Assembly (NCBI GenBank): GCA_913062865.1
Contig: CAJXWO010000026.1
Coordinates: 1-37,034, forward strand
Origin: an uncultured Paracoccaceae bacterium
Lineage (GTDB): Bacteria > Pseudomonadota > Alphaproteobacteria > Rhodobacterales > Rhodobacteraceae
Direction: 5' to 3'
DNA length: 37,034 nt
The notes beneath the pieces were generated by a model. The model did no database searches. It had not been told where the DNA came from and worked only from the letters and a program-made list of their open reading frames with translations. Both the position numbers and the translations under genes were made by a program. This document shows, one piece after another, positions 34,000-37,034 of the stretch. Each line of letters starts with the position of its first letter. Position 1 is the stretch's first letter.

Positions 34000-35526
34000 T
34001 CACCAACTCTTTGTCAATCCGAGGTAGACGGCGGGATCCCCAGCTTCGGTGGTGGGGCCATCGAGCAGAGGTACTGCAACGTAGCTTCGCAGGAAAAGGC
34101 CGCCCGTAAACTCCAAGTCTACGCCGAGGCCAAGCGAGGAGAACATCTCTTCAGCATAGCCTGTGCGCGAGGGGGCGTTATTCCGTACCCACCCGGCGTC
34201 CAGAAATCCGAACGGGTGATAGCGCGTCAGGATACTGTTCTCTGGGAACAAGTCTCGCCCGACCTCAAGCGTCGCCGAAGCGCCGCTGTCGCCCTGTGCT
34301 TCCGCGAACAGGTAGCCCCTATCTTCTTCGCGTCCCCCAATGTGGAACTGCTCGATGCCCGGAAGTCGATCATTCGAGTATTGCCCCCAAAGTTCAAGGC
34401 GCACCGAGCTTTCCGGGCCGAACCAATCGACAGGATGGTCGTAGCCAATGCCGAAGCGCAGATGCGTGAAGTTCTCTTCGCCGTCATCGAATCCGGCCTG
34501 CCTCCCGGATCGTTCGCCATAGGTCAGATGCAGTCCGTATTCCCATGCACCTCCGGCAGGCAGCGTGCGTCCCTCGATCCAGGAGACGGCCACAGCGGTC
34601 ACCTCGCTATCGAAGACAGCATCGGGGCCAAGGTCATTCTCGACCGTTACGGATGAACCTGAGCGACGCAGCTCGAACAGAGCGTAGCCAAAGGTCTCGA
34701 CATCTCGGATGACCGGATAACCAAGTGCTACGATGGCCGTGTCACCCTCGATATCCGTCCGAGCCAGCGTGCCGTCGCGTTCACGCCGCGCCACGACGTT
34801 GCCGACATATGCTTCAGCGTAGGCACCGTTACTGCCAAAGGGAAACCGATAGGCAAGAGCGCCAGAAAGCGATGTGTCGCCGCCCCCAAGCTCTGCGGTG
34901 CCAGACAGGTCGACACGCAACAAATCACCCGCCGTCAGAAGGCTCGTGAACCGCTCGCCGAAGGACAGCGTCACCTCTTCGCCGAGGGCGCGCGAAGGAT
35001 GGTCGAGGGTCACATATCCGAAGGCGTCGTCTACGTTTCGGGCGATCACTCGAACCTCGGCAGTGCTGCTGCCGGGCGGATAGTCGATTTCGGCTGTCGC
35101 CGTTATGGACTGAATATCTTCCACGAGCATGATCGCCCGCTCGAATTCGGCTTGCGTTACGGCGCGGCGCCCGACCAAGGGCGCCATGTAAGACCGGATG
35201 CGCGCGAACATGTCCGCATTCACGCCTTCGATCGACAGGTGCCCGATCTCGCCTTCATCCACCACCAGCGTGCTCCCGTCCGCCGCGATGAAGACCTCGG
35301 CGAGGAAATAGCCATCCTCCCGGTAGATAACTTCCAACACGTCGGCGATCGCGCCGGCATCGACGACTCCGCTGCGCTGCGCGGCGAGTTGTGCCACGAA
35401 GCCGAGTATCTCGGCTGGATCATAGACGGTGACACCTGTCAGGTTGTACTGTCGGTCCTGCGCAAGCGCAGAAGACGCCCCGATCCAGAGCGACAGAAGC
35501 GCCATGAATATTTTGCGATAAACCAC
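34000..35526 (-). CDS. ShlB/FhaC/HecB-type outer-membrane transporter (TpsB)
   Basis: 508-residue outer-membrane transporter of two-partner secretion. From a GTG at 35526 the protein has a clean signal peptide (VYRKIFMALLSLWIG, cleavage after ALA at residue 22). Two POTRA-like regions follow (about 26-95, with GYFLAEVFIAADGSTLVVDEGEIGHLSIEG spanning the junction, and 95-165), then a beta-barrel rich in alternating aromatic and charged strands. The L6 signature is IGGREEDRGY with Arg403-Gly-Tyr405 and FAEAQGDSG; it ends LTKSW. In-frame starts at 35601 (ATG) and 35505 (ATG) are possible; GTG gives the best signal peptide. The repeat-protein gene follows after 5 nt. An insertion sequence ends 93 bp upstream. 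Confidence 0.85.
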   Translation of the reverse strand: MVYRKIFMALLSLWIGASSALAQDRQYNLTGVTVYDPAEILGFVAQLAAQRSGVVDAGAIADVLEVIYREDGYFLAEVFIAADGSTLVVDEGEIGHLSIEGVNADMFARIRSYMAPLVGRRAVTQAEFERAIMLVEDIQSITATAEIDYPPGSSTAEVRVIARNVDDAFGYVTLDHPSRALGEEVTLSFGERFTSLLTAGDLLRVDLSGTAELGGGDTSLSGALAYRFPFGSNGAYAEAYVGNVVARRERDGTLARTDIEGDTAIVALGYPVIRDVETFGYALFELRRSGSSVTVENDLGPDAVFDSEVTAVAVSWIEGRTLPAGGAWEYGLHLTYGERSGRQAGFDDGEENFTHLRFGIGYDHPVDWFGPESSVRLELWGQYSNDRLPGIEQFHIGGREEDRGYLFAEAQGDSGASATLEVGRDLFPENSILTRYHPFGFLDAGWVRNNAPSRTGYAEEMFSSLGLGVDLEFTGGLFLRSYVAVPLLDGPTTEAGDPAVYLGLTKSW

Positions 35527-35619
35527 CTCGGGAAATTCCGCCGGCCAATATTTTTCTAACTGGTAATGAATTAGCAGATTATTGCGGAGGCCACACCTCA
35601 TAGCGCGCCGCTTCCCCTG
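35527..35619 (-). promoter_or_regulatory. AT-rich upstream region of the TpsB gene
   Basis: This 93-bp segment between the insertion sequence and the TpsB start is strikingly AT-rich in its centre (35545-35585) compared with the core. On the minus strand it contains CTAATTC and TTAGAAAAATATTG, suitable for a promoter, but I cannot place -35 and -10 boxes with confidence. An alternative ATG at 35601, with AGGGGAAG upstream, would make part of it coding. Confidence 0.35.
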
Positions 35620-35635
35620 CAGGGCAATCGCATAT
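35620..35635 (+). repeat. left terminal inverted repeat of the insertion sequence
   Basis: CAGGGCAATCGCATAT; matches the right repeat in 14 of 16 positions and lies 4 bp before the end of the transposase coding region (stop codon 35639-35641). Confidence 0.8.
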
Positions 35636-35638
35636 GGC

Positions 35639-36781
35639 TCATGCTGCTGTTAAGCCATTGAGAACGTTGCGTAGGAAGTCGTCGTCCCAGCCTGCTCGCT
35701 TGAGCTTGATGGAGAGGGAACCCTTCGACGTGTCCCTGCGCATTACATCGAGGGCACGGCGGCGCAGGATGGCGATGTTGCCCGGGCCGTTATCCTTCCG
35801 GTTGCGTGCGGCGTCTTCGCGGAACGACACGTCGAGCTGCCAGTGCAGGCTGTTCTCGATGGCCCAGTGGGCGCGTACGGTCGATAGCAAGACCTCCGGC
35901 GTCGGCACCCAGGACAGGGCGACGTACCGCGTCTCTGAGCTTGTGCCGTCGGCCGTCTTGCGGGTGGCCTCGACCCGGCCGAATGCCTTTAGGCCCGGGA
36001 AGTCATGATGCTCAGCCAGAGACTTGCTCGACACGACCGTTGCCGTTCGGGTTTCCGTCCGGCGGTGGCCGATATCCTCGGAAAACGCGCTCGGGTGCGC
36101 GTCTGGCTGCGTCCCGAAGCAGGCCCGGGCATCGGACAGCAACGAGTCCTGGTTGGCCTTGAGCGCGAGGCACCAGTCGCCGCCACCTGCGTTGATCGCT
36201 GCAACCGTACGGCGATTGCAGTGCAGCGCATCGGCGGTCACGACTTTTCCCTTGAGCGCGATCAGGCCGAGCGCCTCGATCGCGGCCTCCAGTTCCGCAC
36301 CCCGATCGGCCGGCACGCTGGCCAGCGTCAGGCGCAGCCGGGCGGCGTAGGCCGAGACCATCATCCGTGTTCTGGCGCTCTCTCCCGCATCGCGGGCCCC
36401 ACGCAGGGCTTTGCCGTCAACGGCGATCACGTCGCCTTCCCGAAGGAGGGCTGCGACATCGGCCAGTACGCGCCCGAAGGCCGCATCGAGCGCCTTGGGA
36501 TCGATCATCCGGAACACGGCCGAGAAGGTGTCATGCGACGGCACCGCGTGCTTGAGCTTGAGGAAGTCCCTGAAAACACTTTCCTTTGCTCGTCCGAAGG
36601 CTGCCATATCGGCGCAGGACGTTGCGCCGCAAAGCACCGATACGAACGCGATGACCAGCAGCTCACCCAAATCATGTCGGGCGTTCTCGGCGCGGTGATC
36701 GGGGATTTCCTCAAAGGCGGACAGGAACAGATGCATGGCGGTGACGAGCTCCAGAAGGACGAGTCCACCGTCAGAATCCAT
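35639..36781 (-). CDS. ISAs1-family DDE transposase
   Basis: 380-residue transposase, apparently intact. The N-terminal helical part has the family pattern EEIPDHRAENARHDLGELL and FLKLKHAVPSHDTFSAVFR. The DDE residues lie in VIAVDGKALRG (first Asp), VVTADALHCNRRT (second Asp) and AIENSLHWQLDVSFREDAARNR (Glu). The C-terminus ends LRNVLNGLTAA just inside the left end of the element. The start at 36781 gives 15 residues more than an ATG at 36736 (MHLFLSAFEEIPDHR), which is nearer the family's usual N-terminus; neither has a good ribosome site. Being on the minus strand, its transcript could read on into the TpsB gene. Confidence 0.92.
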   Translation of the reverse strand: MDSDGGLVLLELVTAMHLFLSAFEEIPDHRAENARHDLGELLVIAFVSVLCGATSCADMAAFGRAKESVFRDFLKLKHAVPSHDTFSAVFRMIDPKALDAAFGRVLADVAALLREGDVIAVDGKALRGARDAGESARTRMMVSAYAARLRLTLASVPADRGAELEAAIEALGLIALKGKVVTADALHCNRRTVAAINAGGGDWCLALKANQDSLLSDARACFGTQPDAHPSAFSEDIGHRRTETRTATVVSSKSLAEHHDFPGLKAFGRVEATRKTADGTSSETRYVALSWVPTPEVLLSTVRAHWAIENSLHWQLDVSFREDAARNRKDNGPGNIAILRRRALDVMRRDTSKGSLSIKLKRAGWDDDFLRNVLNGLTAA

Positions 36782-36824
36782 CCCCGCGTCAGCCGCAAGC
36801 CATGCCGTTCAGCGCGGCCCCCTA

Positions 36825-36840
36825 AAATGCGATTCCCCTG
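36825..36840 (-). repeat. right terminal inverted repeat of the insertion sequence
   Basis: Reverse complement reads CAGGGGAATCGCATTT. It differs from the left repeat at positions 6 and 15. Confidence 0.8.
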
Positions 36841-36865
36841 CCCCCGTGATTACGTGTTATTTCCA

Positions 36866-37033
36866 TCACATTACATCCGATGGTCGTGATTGGCAGTTCG
36901 ACCATGCGAAAATGCCTCTATTTGCAGCGATGGAGCTGTACCTAGATCCGTTCTTAGAGCGAAAAAGCCGCGAGTAGGCATCATGGCAGGGGACCCCGTG
37001 AGGCAATTCCAGAAATTCGCGCAGGAAATCCTC
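36866..37033 (-). pseudogene. fragment of a second, diverged ISAs1-type transposase
   Basis: Read from the right edge on the minus strand, the frame gives EDFLREFLELPHGVPCHDAY followed by SRLFR (37033-36959). This matches the ISAs1 N-terminal pattern 'FL-x-x-F-L-x-L-x-x-x-x-P-S-H-D-x-F-S-x-x-F-R', also seen in the intact transposase here as FLKLKHAVPSHDTFS, but the sequence differs, so it is another element. After FR the similarity ends, and the frame stops at 36866 without the rest of the protein. It is therefore a 3'-truncated remnant, running off the window at its 5' end. Evidence is limited to about 25 residues. Confidence 0.55.
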
Positions 37034-37034
37034 C

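Larger units (their letters stand above)
35620..36840. mobile_element. complete ISAs1-family insertion sequence, 1221 bp
   Basis: Bounded by terminal inverted repeats: CAGGGCAATCGCATAT at 35620-35635 and, read from the right end inward, CAGGGGAATCGCATTT (36840-36825), 14 of 16 matching. It encodes one transposase on the minus strand that ends 4 bp inside the left repeat. Size fits the family. No exact 8-bp target duplication: TTCCCCTG on the left and CCCCCGTG on the right agree at 5 of 8 positions. The left flank TTCCCCTG is identical to the outermost 8 bases of the right end. Confidence 0.85.

Noticed and set aside
35612-36848. 8-bp target-site duplication around the insertion sequence
   Set aside because: TTCCCCTG and CCCCCGTG agree at only 5 of 8 positions, so no duplication is claimed.
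36846-37034. Plus-strand frames after the insertion sequence, including an ATG at 36983
   Set aside because: No family resemblance, while the opposite strand carries a recognisable ISAs1 transposase stretch ending in CHDAYSRLFR, so these are shadows.

Overview
The window looks like chromosome of a high-GC alphaproteobacterium of the Rhodobacterales (Roseobacter/Rhodobacter group). This rests on base composition, on ATGA-type overlaps between neighbouring genes, and on gene orders I associate with that order: cdd-deoA-deoB-add-upp, two MerR regulators beside acyl-CoA dehydrogenases, and a SPOR-domain protein beside upp. No rRNA, tRNA or CRISPR array was seen.

Layout. 1-3331: a small cupredoxin-like protein faces a minus-strand operon of acyl-CoA ligase, 3-hydroxybutyrate dehydrogenase and a YedK/SRAP DNA-lesion protein. 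3392-6553: an exported 5'-nucleotidase with its terminator, divergent from a DUF952 protein coupled to pyrD. 6566-9309: a MATE exporter and two hotdog thioesterases, divergent from a MerR regulator. 9381-17503: a beta-oxidation operon (second MerR gene, two acyl-CoA dehydrogenases of different catalytic type, a small ribbon-helix-helix-like protein, GST, thiolase, two-domain hydratase/3-hydroxyacyl-CoA dehydrogenase), preceded by a cluster of ACGT-cored boxes. 17548-22116: sulfotransferase and EamA permease, then a DmdB-like acyl-CoA synthetase, a 46-residue small protein and a membrane-anchored M48-like protein without the zinc motif. 22181-28067: a SPOR-domain gene whose signal peptide is cut by an in-frame TAG, then the nucleoside-salvage operon. 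28156-32604: malic enzyme behind a 22-bp palindrome, and propionyl-CoA synthetase behind TTTGCAAA-type boxes.

From about 32605 the window becomes accessory in character. It holds a gene-poor stretch, a secreted Pro/Thr-rich repeat protein placed directly behind a TpsB-type outer-membrane transporter, a complete ISAs1-family insertion sequence of 1221 bp with matching terminal repeats, and a piece of a second, diverged ISAs1-type transposase at the right edge. The TpsB/repeat-protein pair is the best candidate for an undescribed system: the partner lacks a recognisable two-partner-secretion domain and carries repeats that alternate between 17 and 18 residues.

Metabolically the core encodes acid activation (three adenylate-forming ligases), beta-oxidation, ketone-body oxidation, propionate entry and malate decarboxylation. 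It also covers periplasmic nucleotide dephosphorylation and nucleoside salvage.
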